From Caldimonas brevitalea (GTDB taxonomy: Bacteria > Pseudomonadota > Gammaproteobacteria > Burkholderiales > Burkholderiaceae_C), in NCBI RefSeq assembly GCF_001017435.1, contig NZ_CP011371.1, positions 1,364,001 through 1,428,000 on the forward strand: DNA of 64,000 nucleotides, given 5' to 3'. Shown piece by piece: positions 1 to 9,138 of this stretch. Position numbers and translations under genes: made by a program. Every line of letters begins with the position of its first letter. Positions within the stretch are counted from its first letter, which is position 1. The notes below the pieces were generated by a model. It was not told the origin of the DNA. It saw only the letters and a program-made list of their open reading frames with translations, and ran no database searches.

Positions 1-1083
1 CGTGGCGGCCAGCACCAGGGCGTCGGCTGGCAGGCCGAGCGCGGCCCGGTCGGGCCGGGCGGCGGGGGCACCGGGCATACCGCGGCCGAGCACATAGGGT
101 GTGGCGGGAAATTCGATCAGCGCTTCGTCCCAGTGCGCGTGCGCGGCGGGCGGCACCGTGATCGGGTCGATCACCGCATAGTCGACCAGCCCGCGCCCAT
201 GCGGGTAGTAAGACGCGAGCCCGTTGACGATCAGCTGCGCGGGGCGGTGCAGCAGCACCTCGGCGACCGGGCTCTGCTGGAAGCTGCCGAGCGACCAGAC
301 GATGTCGTAGCCGTCGGCGCGCATGGCCTGGGCGACCTCGGCCGGGTCTTCGCCGGCCCGGTGTTGCCAGGCGTCGCACAGGCCGCGCAGATCGTCGGTG
401 TAAACATCGACGTCGGGGTCGAGGTAGATGCCGGTCAGGTGCAGCCGGGCGCGGTCGAGCCCGGCGACCACGTCCCGGTGCAGAAAATAGGTCGGGTGGC
501 GCCGGAAGCCGCCGCCCAGCAGCGCGATCCGCAAGCGGCCGTCGGTCCGCGGTGAAGGCGCGCTTGCAGCGGCCGGACGTGCAGCGGGCGACGGCGCATG
601 GTCGTCCGCGAAGCGACGCGTCAACGCGGCGATCAGGCCGTCGTCGCTGCCGAAGGAGAAGGCGTCGAACACCAGCGAGCGGTGCAAGGGCACACCGGCA
701 CAACGCTGGGCCAGTGCCTCGAGCGCGGCGACAAAGCCGGGGCGGTACTCCCAGCGGCCCTGCCGCATCGCGTAGGCACACAGCAGGCCCTGCACCTGGT
801 GTGCGTCCCAGCCGACGGCGAGCACGTCGGCGAGCGCCCGGTCGGTGTGCGGATGCTGCAGCAGCGCAAGACGGTCGTCGGGGCCGATGTAGCGGATCGT
901 CTCGGTCGACGCACGCAACTCGCCGAGAGCGGCCAGCGTGCACGCATAGCCGAACCACAAGGCCGGGCGGATCTGCTCGGCCGGCACCGCGCGCAGCACG
1001 GCGTCGAAGCACGCCCGGGCCGTGCGGAAGTCGGCGCTGTGGAGCGCCAGCCGGGCCTGCTGCAAGGTCTCGGCGGCCTTCAT
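1..1083 (-). CDS. GT41 (O-GlcNAc-transferase/HMW1C-like) glycosyltransferase, C-terminus cut off by window edge
   Basis: The leftward frame opens at an ATG (first base 1083) and stays open for 361 codons to the window edge, so the C-terminal catalytic half is missing. The first ~170 residues are helical and Ala/Leu-rich, resembling a TPR-like or all-alpha lead domain. Next come a proline/alanine linker and the start of a Rossmann-like domain (LRIALLGGGFRRHPTYF). A segment DIVWSLGSFQQSP, then RPAQLIVNGLASYY and VDYAVIDPITVPP, matches the layout of the GT41 family ('RPAPIQVNWLGYPGT...DYIIADP' in O-GlcNAc transferases). GT41 enzymes move GlcNAc or hexose from UDP-sugars to Ser/Thr, or to Asn in HMW1C. 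The gene is divergent from the HIT gene and close to a two-partner-secretion adhesin operon, so the adhesin could be its substrate; that is inference. Family call is fairly sure, substrate unknown. Confidence 0.72.
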   Translation of the reverse strand, partial: MKAAETLQQARLALHSADFRTARACFDAVLRAVPAEQIRPALWFGYACTLAALGELRASTETIRYIGPDDRLALLQHPHTDRALADVLAVGWDAHQVQGLLCAYAMRQGRWEYRPGFVAALEALAQRCAGVPLHRSLVFDAFSFGSDDGLIAALTRRFADDHAPSPAARPAAASAPSPRTDGRLRIALLGGGFRRHPTYFLHRDVVAGLDRARLHLTGIYLDPDVDVYTDDLRGLCDAWQHRAGEDPAEVAQAMRADGYDIVWSLGSFQQSPVAEVLLHRPAQLIVNGLASYYPHGRGLVDYAVIDPITVPPAAHAHWDEALIEFPATPYVLGRGMPGAPAARPDRAALGLPADALVLAAT

Positions 1084-1224
1084 GCGGTGCCGCGTGCCAG
1101 CGCGCTGGGGCGAGCGCCAGAGTGCTGCTGCAACGCTCGATAATGACGCTTCACGCGGGCGGCACATCGACAGCAAGTGCGGCCCGAAACGTCCATGATG
1201 CTGTGGCTGTTCGATGGGATCACG

Positions 1225-1713
1225 ATGGCTCGACACACGGAAGAAGAGAACGCCCGGGACCGGGCGGCGGCACTGCATCCCGCCTGCGAATTGTGCCGCT
1301 CGCCCGGCGGGATGCTGGTGTTGCAACGGCCGCACTGGCGCCTGGTGCGCGTCGAAGACCAGGACTTCCCGGCCTACTACCGCGTCATCTGGAACGCGCA
1401 TTGCGCCGAACTGACCGACCTCACGCCCGAGCAACGTCACGAATGCCTGGACGCGGTGGCCGAGGTCGAGGCGGTGTTGCGGCGCCACCTGCGCCCCACC
1501 AAGATCAACCTGGCGGCGTTCGGCAACATGGTGCCGCATCTGCACTGGCACATCATCGCCCGCCATGTGTGGGACAGCCACTTTCCGCAGCCGGTATGGG
1601 GCCCGCGGCAGCGTGAGGTGCCGGAGGGGGCGCGGGCCCGGCTCGCCGCCACGCCGGCCACGCTCGACCAAGCGATGCGCGAGGCTTTCGGCCCCACATC
1701 CGAAGCGAAATGA
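1225..1713 (+). CDS. HIT-family protein (histidine-triad nucleotide hydrolase/transferase)
   Basis: A 162-residue cytosolic protein with the histidine triad HLHWHIIAR near residues 105-113; the triad histidines bind and attack the alpha-phosphate of a nucleotide substrate. The N-terminal CELC pair and the segment PAYYRVIWNAHCAEL are typical of the betaproteobacterial HIT subgroup that begins 'HP.CELC'. I chose the ATG at 1225 because homologues begin just before 'HPACELC'; in-frame GTG at 1177 and ATG at 1195/1198 would only add an unconserved hydrophobic stretch. It is divergent from the GT41 gene and upstream of the secretion operon. The physiological substrate of this subgroup is not established. 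Confidence 0.85.
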   Translation: MARHTEEENARDRAAALHPACELCRSPGGMLVLQRPHWRLVRVEDQDFPAYYRVIWNAHCAELTDLTPEQRHECLDAVAEVEAVLRRHLRPTKINLAAFGNMVPHLHWHIIARHVWDSHFPQPVWGPRQREVPEGARARLAATPATLDQAMREAFGPTSEAK

Positions 1714-1901
1714 CAGCGGGGGCGGCAGCACCGCCGGGCATCCCTAGTCCGAGGGTTGGCCGTTGCAGCCTTCGGTGATGTAATCCCTGGGCTTTTCGAC
1801 CCTCCCTCGAGGGCAGGGGCCTGAACAGGCCGCGCGCCGCAAGGGCGCCGTGAGGAAGCGCCGCTGGTTCCCGCCTTCGCCGGGACGCGGAGGAGAGCAT
1901 C
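1714..1901 (+). promoter_or_regulatory. Leader region of the two-partner-secretion operon with several small palindromes
   Basis: This non-coding stretch before the exoprotein gene holds a perfect palindrome CCCTCGAGGG (1805-1814), a GGCCTG/CAGGCC hairpin (1819-1832) and a TCCCG/CGGGA hairpin (about 1869-1885). It ends in a good Shine-Dalgarno (AGGAGAG) just before the ATG at 1902. I see no convincing -35/-10 pair or sigma-54 site, so the promoter is not placed. Confidence 0.3.
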
Positions 1902-4900
1902 ATGACCGCACCTATGTCCTTCACCAACGTGCCCTATCCTGTGTCCTGCGCGGACAGCGGCGTGTCGACGCTGCCGCGCCGGCGAACGGCAGCATCGAAA
2001 ACCCCGGCCCGCGCGACGCGGCGCTTCGCGGTCCAGCCGCTGGCCGCCGCGCTGGCGTTGGGCTTCGCGTCGTCGGGCCTGCTGGCTTTGCCGCAGGGGG
2101 CTCAGGTGGTGCAGGGCAACGTGCAGATCCACCAGCAAGGCTCGCACTTGCAGGTGCGCAACACGGCGGGCGCCATCATCCAGTGGCAAAGCTTCGGCAT
2201 CGGCAGCGGCCAGAGCGTGTACTTCCAGCAGCAGGGCGCGCACAGCAGCGTGCTCAACCGCGTGACGGGCGGCAGGCCGAGCGAGATCCTCGGCACGCTC
2301 GGCTCGAATGGGCGGGTGTTCCTGATCAACAGCGCCGGCATCGTGTTCGGTCGCGGCGCCGTGCTCGACACGGCCGGCTTCACCGCGTCGACGCTCAATG
2401 TCAGCGACACCGACTGGCGGGCCGGCAAGGTGCGGCTGCAGGCCGACGGTGTGCCGGGGGGCATTGCGATCACTGGGGCCGTGCAGGCGCATGGCGACGT
2501 CTACCTGATCGCGCCGCAGATCACCAACCAAGGTGTGTTGAAGGTCGAGCAGGGCCACGCCATCCTGGCGGCCGGCCAATCGGTCACCATCACCGGCCGC
2601 GGCCTCGAAGGCGTGCAGCTCGAAGTGGCCAACCGCGGCGACACGGTGCTCAACCTCGGCTCGGTCGAAGCGGGCGCGGTGGGCCTGTTTGCCGGTACGT
2701 TGAAGCAGCGCGGCATGGTGCACGCTGACGGGCTCGAAACGGTGGACGGCAAGGTGTGGCTGAAGGGTCGGCACCAGACCGAGGTCGCGGGTGCGGTCAG
2801 CGCACGAAACGGCGAACGCGGTGGTCAGATCGTCGTGACCGGCGAACAGACGCACGTGCTCGACGGCGCGACGCTGGACGCCTCCGGCCGCCAGGGCGGG
2901 GGCGCGGTGCTGGTGGGCGGCGGCTGGCAGGGCCGCGATGCCACGATTGAGAATGCCGGCAGCACCAGCGTGGCGCCGGGTGCGACCCTGAAGGCCGACG
3001 CGGTCGAGGTGGGCGATGGCGGCACCGTGGTGGTGTGGTCCGACGGCCGCACCGTTTCGCGCGGCAAGCTCAGCGCCCGCGGCGGTGCACGCGGCGGCAA
3101 CGGCGGCCGGGTCGAAACCTCGGGCAAGACCTTGCTGCGCAGCGGCGTGCCCGACGTCTCGGCACCGATGGGTCAGGGCGGCCGCTGGCTGCTCGACCCG
3201 GAGTCGATCGTGATCCGCGCCGGCTCGGGCTCGACCAACTTCGACGGCAACCTGCCCGAAGAAGAACTCCCGGGCCAGGCCACCGAGGTCTTCGAAAGCG
3301 AATTGGAGGCCTTCTTTTCGTTCGGCTCCACCGTCACGATCGAAGCCACCCGGGCCATCACCGCCGAAGGCTGGGGCGCCGAGAGCGAGCTGCTGATGGC
3401 CCCCGGCGTCTCGCTGTGGCTCGAAACCAAGCAGGCGGGCTGTGCGACGGGCGCCGCCTGCGGCATCAATTTGCGCGACGGCGGCCCGACCCGCATCGCC
3501 ACCCGCAACTTCATCTCGGGCAGCACCTTCGTCGGCGACATCACGCTGCTGGCCGGGACCGACAGCGCCCAGAACGCGGGGCCGGTCAAGGCGAGCGTCG
3601 CGCTGAACGACGTCAGCACCGATGGCGGGCGCCTGAGGGTGCAGGCGGTGGGCGACCTCACCGCGCGCGTTGTCAACACGGCGCCGACCTTCGCGTCCGA
3701 ATTCACCGGCGGCGGTTCTCAACCGGCCAACACGGTCAGCTTGCGCTCGTCTGCCGGCAGCATCGAAATCGACAGCCTGCGCACCCGGGACGTCGAAGGC
3801 GGGCGGCGCGCGGCGGTCGAAGTGGTCACGCAAGCGCCCGATGGCGACGTGACGCTGCACGACGTCGAGGCGGACCTGTGGGGCAGCGTCGGGCGCGACC
3901 TGCACGCCCGCACGTCGAACGAGCTGGGCCTGGGCGCGGTGACGGAAGGCGCGAGCGCGAGCACGGTGGTGCGTGGCCTGAGCGTCGGCCGTTTGCTCGA
4001 CGCTGGTTCCGACTCGAGCGGCGGCGTGCAGCTGCGCGCCGCGGTGACGGCGGGCACCGAGGCTCGCTTCACCGGGCTGGGCTCGTTCCGCATCGACACC
4101 GGCGAGACCGGCGGGGACGGCACCCTCGCAGCCCCCAAGGTGAGCTTTCAAGGCAACGGATTCCAGACCGTCGCGTTACAGGCAGGCGAGCTGGGCGGCG
4201 GCTTCGACGACGGGCTGACGATCGACCAGGGTGAGCTGGACCGCATCACCGCGGGCCGGCTGCTGGTGAGCACCATCGCCGGCGTCGGCGAAGGCACGCC
4301 GCCGAGCATCGAGATCCGCGGCGGCGAGGGCGGCGGCAACGTCAACCTGAGCCGTTTCGAACGGGTCGATTTCTTCACCGATGGCGAGGTGATCCAGTCG
4401 GGCTCCTCGCTGCAGACCGCCCACCTCGACATCACCGCGGCCCGGGTCGACCTGAGCGACACCGGCAACCAGCTCGGAAGCCTGGCGTTCCGCGTGCAAG
4501 GCAACGGGTTCTTCGACGGCACGGTGTCGGTCTTCAGCGACGGCCTGCGGGTCCTCGACGGCAGCGCCGAGCGCTCGATCCTCCCGGTGTCCGCATTGGC
4601 GGTCGTGGTGCCCAACCCGACGCTGCAGCTCGACGCGGGCGAGGGCAGCTTGGTGCTGGACGGCACGCTGACCTCCGACTCCCTGCGGCTCAGCGGCGCC
4701 AGCATCGTCAACGGCCCCAGCGGCAAGGGCCGCATCGAGGCCACCGCCGGCGGCGACGGTGCGGTTCAATTGTTTGCGTCCGGCGGGCTGATCGGCGGCT
4801 CGGACGCGGGCGACGCGATCCGTGTCCAGCTGGCGGCCGACGACGACAACCAGTTGTATGCCCAGACGTTGTCCGGCGGCCAGGTCGCACTGCACCTGGA

Positions 4901-6035
4901 GGGCGACGCGCCGGCCCGCACCGGACAGGTCGAAGTGCTGACGGGCAGCGGCTCGACCTTCTCGCGGGGCGTGTTGCTTGCCGATGCGAGCTTGCTGGTC
5001 GACAAATCGATGGGCAATTTCGACGACCTCGAGCTGCGCTCCCAAGGGGGCGACGTACAGCTCGGCACCGGCGTGCTGTCGGCGGGCAGCCGCCTGACGG
5101 TGCGCGCGGACCAGGGGTCGGTGCTCGGCGACGCCTCGGCCAAGGTCGCGCAGCTGCGCAGTGACACCGTGGTGCTGGCGGCCGCGAACCAGATCCGGGC
5201 GGCCACCGAGGCCGGCCGTCTGGACGCCCGGGTGGGCGTGGGCAGCGGGACCGCGGCGATCGAATTGAACAACCTCGGGACCGCCACGCTGCAAGTGCTG
5301 CAGGCGACCAACGACCGCGGCGACGTGACGCTGCGCACCCTCGGCGATCTGGACGTGCGCCCGGCCCGCGATGAGGTGGGCCCGCAGGTGCAGGGCGTCA
5401 ATGTCAACCTGGAGGCCGGCGGCGCCTTGCGCATCATCGGCGCGCCGGCCCTCAGTGCCAAAGCGGCGCAGCGCGCCGGCCCCAACGCGGCGCCCCTGGC
5501 CTCGGGCGACGCCGGCGTGCTGGCGAACGAGAGCTTGCAGCTGAAGGCCGGCACCGAGGTGCTGATCCAGGGTGTCGACGGCGCCGCGTCGGCCGAAGGC
5601 GGCACGGTCACGATCGACGCCGCCTCCCTGACGGTTGGGGGCGGTAGCGCTGCCGGGGCCTACGGCGCGATCCGCTACGGCGACACACTGACCGTCAACA
5701 TGCCCGCCAGCGGCGGCAGCGTGCGCTTCGTGCGCGGCAGCGGCGAGAACGCCGATGCGGTGGCCTATGCGACGGGCGCGAAGAACGTGCCGGTGCTGAA
5801 CAACGTTGTCTGCGACGACAGCTGCACGGGCGATTACGGCACCGACGACCCCTTCGGCATCGCGAGCACCAATGCCGGCTTCATCCAAATAGCGCCGCCA
5901 CCCCCACCGCCGCCTGGCGCCCCGGAAACCGGGGTGGACATCCCGGTGATCCAGGTGCTGGTGGAACTGCAGCGCACGCTCGAGACCGAGCGTTTCGGCA
6001 AGGTGGCAGTGGAGGCCGAAAATGTCTGTCGTTGA
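1902..6035 (+). CDS. Two-partner secretion exoprotein (TpsA), filamentous-haemagglutinin N-terminal domain protein
   Basis: 1377 residues. An extended N-terminus of ~40 residues precedes a hydrophobic signal segment (VQPLAAALALGFASSGLLAL, about residues 47-66); long pre-signal extensions are common in large TpsA proteins. Residues ~68-200 match the haemagglutination-activity (TPS) domain: VVQGNVQI, IIQWQSFGIGSG, SVLNRVTGG, then ILGTLGSNGRVFLINSAGIVFG. The last is the position of the usual NPNGI/L motif, here NSAGI. The remaining ~1100 residues are Gly/Asp/Val-rich beta-helix-like sequence (many G-x-V-x-L/V strands). The C-terminus has a run of seven prolines followed by an amphipathic tail. 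The protein would cross the inner membrane by Sec and the outer membrane through the TpsB partner at 7453. The ATG at 1902 has a strong Shine-Dalgarno. The 3' end overlaps the next gene by 14 nt, indicating translational coupling. Adhesin role is inferred from family. Confidence 0.88.
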   Translation: MTAPMSFTNVPYPVSCADSGVSTLPRRRTAASKTPARATRRFAVQPLAAALALGFASSGLLALPQGAQVVQGNVQIHQQGSHLQVRNTAGAIIQWQSFGIGSGQSVYFQQQGAHSSVLNRVTGGRPSEILGTLGSNGRVFLINSAGIVFGRGAVLDTAGFTASTLNVSDTDWRAGKVRLQADGVPGGIAITGAVQAHGDVYLIAPQITNQGVLKVEQGHAILAAGQSVTITGRGLEGVQLEVANRGDTVLNLGSVEAGAVGLFAGTLKQRGMVHADGLETVDGKVWLKGRHQTEVAGAVSARNGERGGQIVVTGEQTHVLDGATLDASGRQGGGAVLVGGGWQGRDATIENAGSTSVAPGATLKADAVEVGDGGTVVVWSDGRTVSRGKLSARGGARGGNGGRVETSGKTLLRSGVPDVSAPMGQGGRWLLDPESIVIRAGSGSTNFDGNLPEEELPGQATEVFESELEAFFSFGSTVTIEATRAITAEGWGAESELLMAPGVSLWLETKQAGCATGAACGINLRDGGPTRIATRNFISGSTFVGDITLLAGTDSAQNAGPVKASVALNDVSTDGGRLRVQAVGDLTARVVNTAPTFASEFTGGGSQPANTVSLRSSAGSIEIDSLRTRDVEGGRRAAVEVVTQAPDGDVTLHDVEADLWGSVGRDLHARTSNELGLGAVTEGASASTVVRGLSVGRLLDAGSDSSGGVQLRAAVTAGTEARFTGLGSFRIDTGETGGDGTLAAPKVSFQGNGFQTVALQAGELGGGFDDGLTIDQGELDRITAGRLLVSTIAGVGEGTPPSIEIRGGEGGGNVNLSRFERVDFFTDGEVIQSGSSLQTAHLDITAARVDLSDTGNQLGSLAFRVQGNGFFDGTVSVFSDGLRVLDGSAERSILPVSALAVVVPNPTLQLDAGEGSLVLDGTLTSDSLRLSGASIVNGPSGKGRIEATAGGDGAVQLFASGGLIGGSDAGDAIRVQLAADDDNQLYAQTLSGGQVALHLEGDAPARTGQVEVLTGSGSTFSRGVLLADASLLVDKSMGNFDDLELRSQGGDVQLGTGVLSAGSRLTVRADQGSVLGDASAKVAQLRSDTVVLAAANQIRAATEAGRLDARVGVGSGTAAIELNNLGTATLQVLQATNDRGDVTLRTLGDLDVRPARDEVGPQVQGVNVNLEAGGALRIIGAPALSAKAAQRAGPNAAPLASGDAGVLANESLQLKAGTEVLIQGVDGAASAEGGTVTIDAASLTVGGGSAAGAYGAIRYGDTLTVNMPASGGSVRFVRGSGENADAVAYATGAKNVPVLNNVVCDDSCTGDYGTDDPFGIASTNAGFIQIAPPPPPPPGAPETGVDIPVIQVLVELQRTLETERFGKVAVEAENVCR

Positions 6036-7425
6036 CCAGAGCGCCCGATCCGGGCTGCGGCGTTGGGCGGCCTGGGGCCGGCTCGCCGTGACAGTGATGT
6101 GGGGCGCCGCGCTGGCGCTGCCTGCGCTCGCACAGCAGCGCGTCGGTGAGGTCGATTTCGCACGTGGCGTCGGGTTTGCCCAGTTGCAGGGCCAGGCGCC
6201 GCGCACGCTCGGCAAGGGCCTGCCGCTGAACGAGGGCGACCGGCTCAGCACCGGCGCCGCGTCGTTCGCGATCGTGAAACTGAACGACGGCACCCGCATG
6301 ACACTGCGGCCCAATTCCGACCTGCTGCTGCGCACCTTCCGCTTCCGCGAAAACGCCACCGACAACTCGATGGTGACGCAGCTGTTCCGCGGCGGTTTCC
6401 GCGCCATCACCGGCTTGATCAACAAGACCTCGCCCAACGCCGCGCAGGTGCAGACGGCCACCGCCACCATCGGCATCCGCGGCACCGACTTCGACGCCCG
6501 GCTGTGTGCGGCCAGCGAATGTCGCGAGGAATCGACCCGGGTGGCGCAGCCGACCCGGCCCAACGCGGTGCAGGCCAGCGCCAAGCTGGCGGTGATGCGC
6601 GGTGATGTCTACGCCGAAGACGGCGCGGGCGCGCGCCGCCGACTGGCGCTGGGCGGCCCGGTCTATCCGGGCGATGTGGTGGAAACCGGCGCCGGCACCT
6701 TCGCGTTGCTGGTGTTTCGCGACCAGAGCCGCACCGCATTGGCGGCGAACAGTCGGCTCAAGGTGGAGAACTTCGTGTTCGATGCGAAGTCGCCGGCGGA
6801 AGGGTCGTTCCTGGTGCGTTTGGCGCGCGGGTCGATGCGAGCGCTGACCGGGGTCATCGGGCGGGCCAACCCGAACCGGGTCGGCATCGCGACCGCCACG
6901 GCGACCATCGGCATCCGCGGCACCGGCTTCGACATCGTGTGCACCGGGGTGTGTGCCGGTGAAGCCGGGCCGGCCGGGTCCGGCCTCACGCTGTACACCT
7001 GGGAAGGCACTGTGGCGGTGACACCCGCCGGCGGCGGCGAAGAACTGGTGGGCCAGGGCCAGGGGCTGCACGTCGGCCCGGCCGGTGTGCGCCGGCTCGA
7101 CGCCGGGCCGCAGATCGACGCGCCGCGGCCCGACGAGGTGCAGGTCGATCTCGACGCCTTGTTCGGCACCGAGCCGCTCGGCGACGACCCCGAGGGTTTG
7201 TATGTGTACGTGCGCGACGGCCACGTCGAGATCGCCACGGCCGGCGAAGTGCTGCAGCTCGGCCGCGGCGAGGCGGGCTGGGCTTCGCCTGGCGGTGAGA
7301 CCAAACGGCCGGCCGCGCTGCCCCTGTTCATCGAGTTCGACCGGACGCCATTGCCCGACGTCGAGCATCCTGCCCTCTACAGTCTGTTGAGCGACCTGCT
7401 GCCCGGTGCAGAGGTCTGCCGCTGA
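6022..7425 (+). CDS. FecR-domain protein encoded inside the two-partner secretion operon
   Basis: 467 residues with a signal peptide (hydrophobic LAVTVMWGAALALPALAQQ, cleavage about residue 40), so periplasmic or exported. It carries two FecR-type modules. The first runs from RVGEVDFARGVG to QTATATIGIRGTDFD, and the second from AKLAVMRGDVYAEDG to IATATATIGIRGTGFD. Both show the FecR pattern 'G.AS..IV.LNDGT...L..NS.L' and end in the same T-A-T-I-G-I-R-G-T sequence, so the gene arose by internal duplication. A third, weaker beta-rich region follows (residues ~320-467). Classic FecR proteins are inner-membrane anti-sigma regulators; this one lacks an obvious N-terminal cytosolic helix plus TM arrangement and sits between TpsA and TpsB. 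It may therefore be a periplasmic chaperone or surface accessory. Start overlaps the tpsA stop by 14 nt. Confidence 0.8.
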   Translation: MSVVDQSARSGLRRWAAWGRLAVTVMWGAALALPALAQQRVGEVDFARGVGFAQLQGQAPRTLGKGLPLNEGDRLSTGAASFAIVKLNDGTRMTLRPNSDLLLRTFRFRENATDNSMVTQLFRGGFRAITGLINKTSPNAAQVQTATATIGIRGTDFDARLCAASECREESTRVAQPTRPNAVQASAKLAVMRGDVYAEDGAGARRRLALGGPVYPGDVVETGAGTFALLVFRDQSRTALAANSRLKVENFVFDAKSPAEGSFLVRLARGSMRALTGVIGRANPNRVGIATATATIGIRGTGFDIVCTGVCAGEAGPAGSGLTLYTWEGTVAVTPAGGGEELVGQGQGLHVGPAGVRRLDAGPQIDAPRPDEVQVDLDALFGTEPLGDDPEGLYVYVRDGHVEIATAGEVLQLGRGEAGWASPGGETKRPAALPLFIEFDRTPLPDVEHPALYSLLSDLLPGAEVCR

Positions 7426-7452
7426 CCGGCTTGTCATCGAAGGGACGTATTG

Positions 7453-9105
7453 ATGAAGCATCCATCCCGACGCGCCGCAAGGCCGGCACCCGCCCGCCTT
7501 GCGGCCGCGGCGCTGCTGGCCTGGGCGGCCCACGGGGCTGCCGGGGCGCAGGAGCCCCGCACGCCGGCGGTGTCGGCACCGCCCGAGGCGGTGTTTCCGA
7601 TCAAGGGTTTCGCGATCAACGGCGAAAACCCGCTCGGCAGCGGCGAAACCAGCGAGATCCTGGCGCCCTTTTTGCGCGCAGACGCGACGCTCGAGGTGCT
7701 GCAGCGCGCCACCGCCGCGCTGGAGAAGGCCTTGCAGGACCGCGGCTACTCGCTCTACCGCGTGGTGCTGCCGCCGCAAGCCCTGAGCGACACCATCACG
7801 CTCAACGTGGTCCGCTTCGCGCTGGGCAAGGTGCAGTTGCAAGGCAACGGACCGCATTTCGACGATGCGAATGTGCGCCGCGCACTGCCCAGCCTGAAGG
7901 AAGGCACGTCGCCGAATCTGCTCAAACTCGCGCGGGAGACGGCGGTCGCCAACGAAAATCCGTCGCGTCAGCTGGTGGTGTCGCTCAAGCAGGCACCCGA
8001 CGACGAGAGCCTGCACGCCACGGTGCGGGTGACCGAGCAGCGACCCTGGTCGGCCGGTGTGGCCTGGAACAACGCGGGCACGCGGGAGACCGGGCGCGAC
8101 CGGCTGTCGGTCGCCGCCAGCTACAACAACCTGTTCAACCGCGACCACGTGCTGGGCGCGGCCTACACCACCTCGGTCGACCAACCCTCACACGTCAAAC
8201 AGGTGGGGCTGACCTACCGCGCGCCGTTCTACGACTGGGGCGGCGTCGCTTTTGCCAGCGTGACCGACTCCGACGTGGTCGGCACCTTCGGGTTGACCGC
8301 CGCAGGCACCGACTACGGCACCTTCGAGAGCACCGCCGCCGGCCGCACCTACAAACTCGGCTATTCCCAATACCTGGTGCCCAAAGGCGGCTATCGCGCC
8401 TACATCACGTTCGCTTTTGAAGACAAGTTGTACCGGGCGGCGGAAGTCGACGGCCAGGCGGTGCAGGACGACCGCCGGTCGCGTCCGGTGTCGCTCGCGT
8501 TCATCGGACGCCGCGAAGCCGAGCGGCAGGTGTGGGCCTATCACCTCGAGTTCGCGCTGAACGTCGGCAGTGGCGGCGGCAACAGCCTGTCGGCCTACCG
8601 CACCGAGAACAGCGACATCGACACCATCCACTGGAAGGCGGTGCGCGGTGGTGCCAGCATTGCGCGCGAACTCGCCGGCGGCTGGCAGCTGCAGGCGCGC
8701 GGCGCGGCGCAGTGGAGCCCCGACCTTTTGATCGCGGGCGAAGCCTTCGGACTCGGCGGTGTCGGCTCGATCCGCGGCGTGCCGGACCGGGTGCTGTACG
8801 GCGACAGCGGGCTGTCGTTCAACCTCGAGGCGTACACGCCCGAATGGGTGCAGGGGCTGCGCGGCTCGGCCTTCGTCGACGCCGGCCTGGTGCGCAGCGA
8901 TGTCGCCGACCGACCCGAACGGCGCCAGAAGGACCGCTTGGCGAGCGTGGGAGTCGGCCTGCGCTATGCTCACCCGAGCGGCGCGAACCTGAGCGCCGAC
9001 TACGGCTACGTCGTCACCGGCAGCCGCGCCGACCGCACCGAAAACCCTTCGGTGCCCGACAAGGGTGACGACAAGTTCCACGTCAGCGTGTCATACGCCT
9101 TCTGA
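7453..9105 (+). CDS. ShlB/FhaC/HecB-family two-partner secretion outer-membrane transporter (TpsB)
   Basis: 550 residues. It has an N-terminal signal peptide (alanine-rich LAAAALLAWAAHGAAGAQ) and then a POTRA region: IKGFAINGENPLGSGETSEIL, the 'GYSLYRVVLPPQ' turn, and the second module beginning FALGKVQLQGN. A C-terminal ~350-residue beta-barrel follows with alternating aromatic strands, ending in a terminal aromatic (VSYAF). The conserved L6-type loop appears as SIRGVPDRVLYGDSG; the R-G dipeptide is the hallmark of FhaC/Omp85 proteins. It secretes its cognate TpsA, here the product of 1902-6035. The ATG at 7453 has an AAGGGA Shine-Dalgarno 8-9 nt upstream; the preceding TTG is less likely. 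It is the last gene of the operon. Confidence 0.9.
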   Translation: MKHPSRRAARPAPARLAAAALLAWAAHGAAGAQEPRTPAVSAPPEAVFPIKGFAINGENPLGSGETSEILAPFLRADATLEVLQRATAALEKALQDRGYSLYRVVLPPQALSDTITLNVVRFALGKVQLQGNGPHFDDANVRRALPSLKEGTSPNLLKLARETAVANENPSRQLVVSLKQAPDDESLHATVRVTEQRPWSAGVAWNNAGTRETGRDRLSVAASYNNLFNRDHVLGAAYTTSVDQPSHVKQVGLTYRAPFYDWGGVAFASVTDSDVVGTFGLTAAGTDYGTFESTAAGRTYKLGYSQYLVPKGGYRAYITFAFEDKLYRAAEVDGQAVQDDRRSRPVSLAFIGRREAERQVWAYHLEFALNVGSGGGNSLSAYRTENSDIDTIHWKAVRGGASIARELAGGWQLQARGAAQWSPDLLIAGEAFGLGGVGSIRGVPDRVLYGDSGLSFNLEAYTPEWVQGLRGSAFVDAGLVRSDVADRPERRQKDRLASVGVGLRYAHPSGANLSADYGYVVTGSRADRTENPSVPDKGDDKFHVSVSYAF

Positions 9106-9138
9106 TTTCCGGTTTCGACCGTCTCCCCAGCGTTTCCC

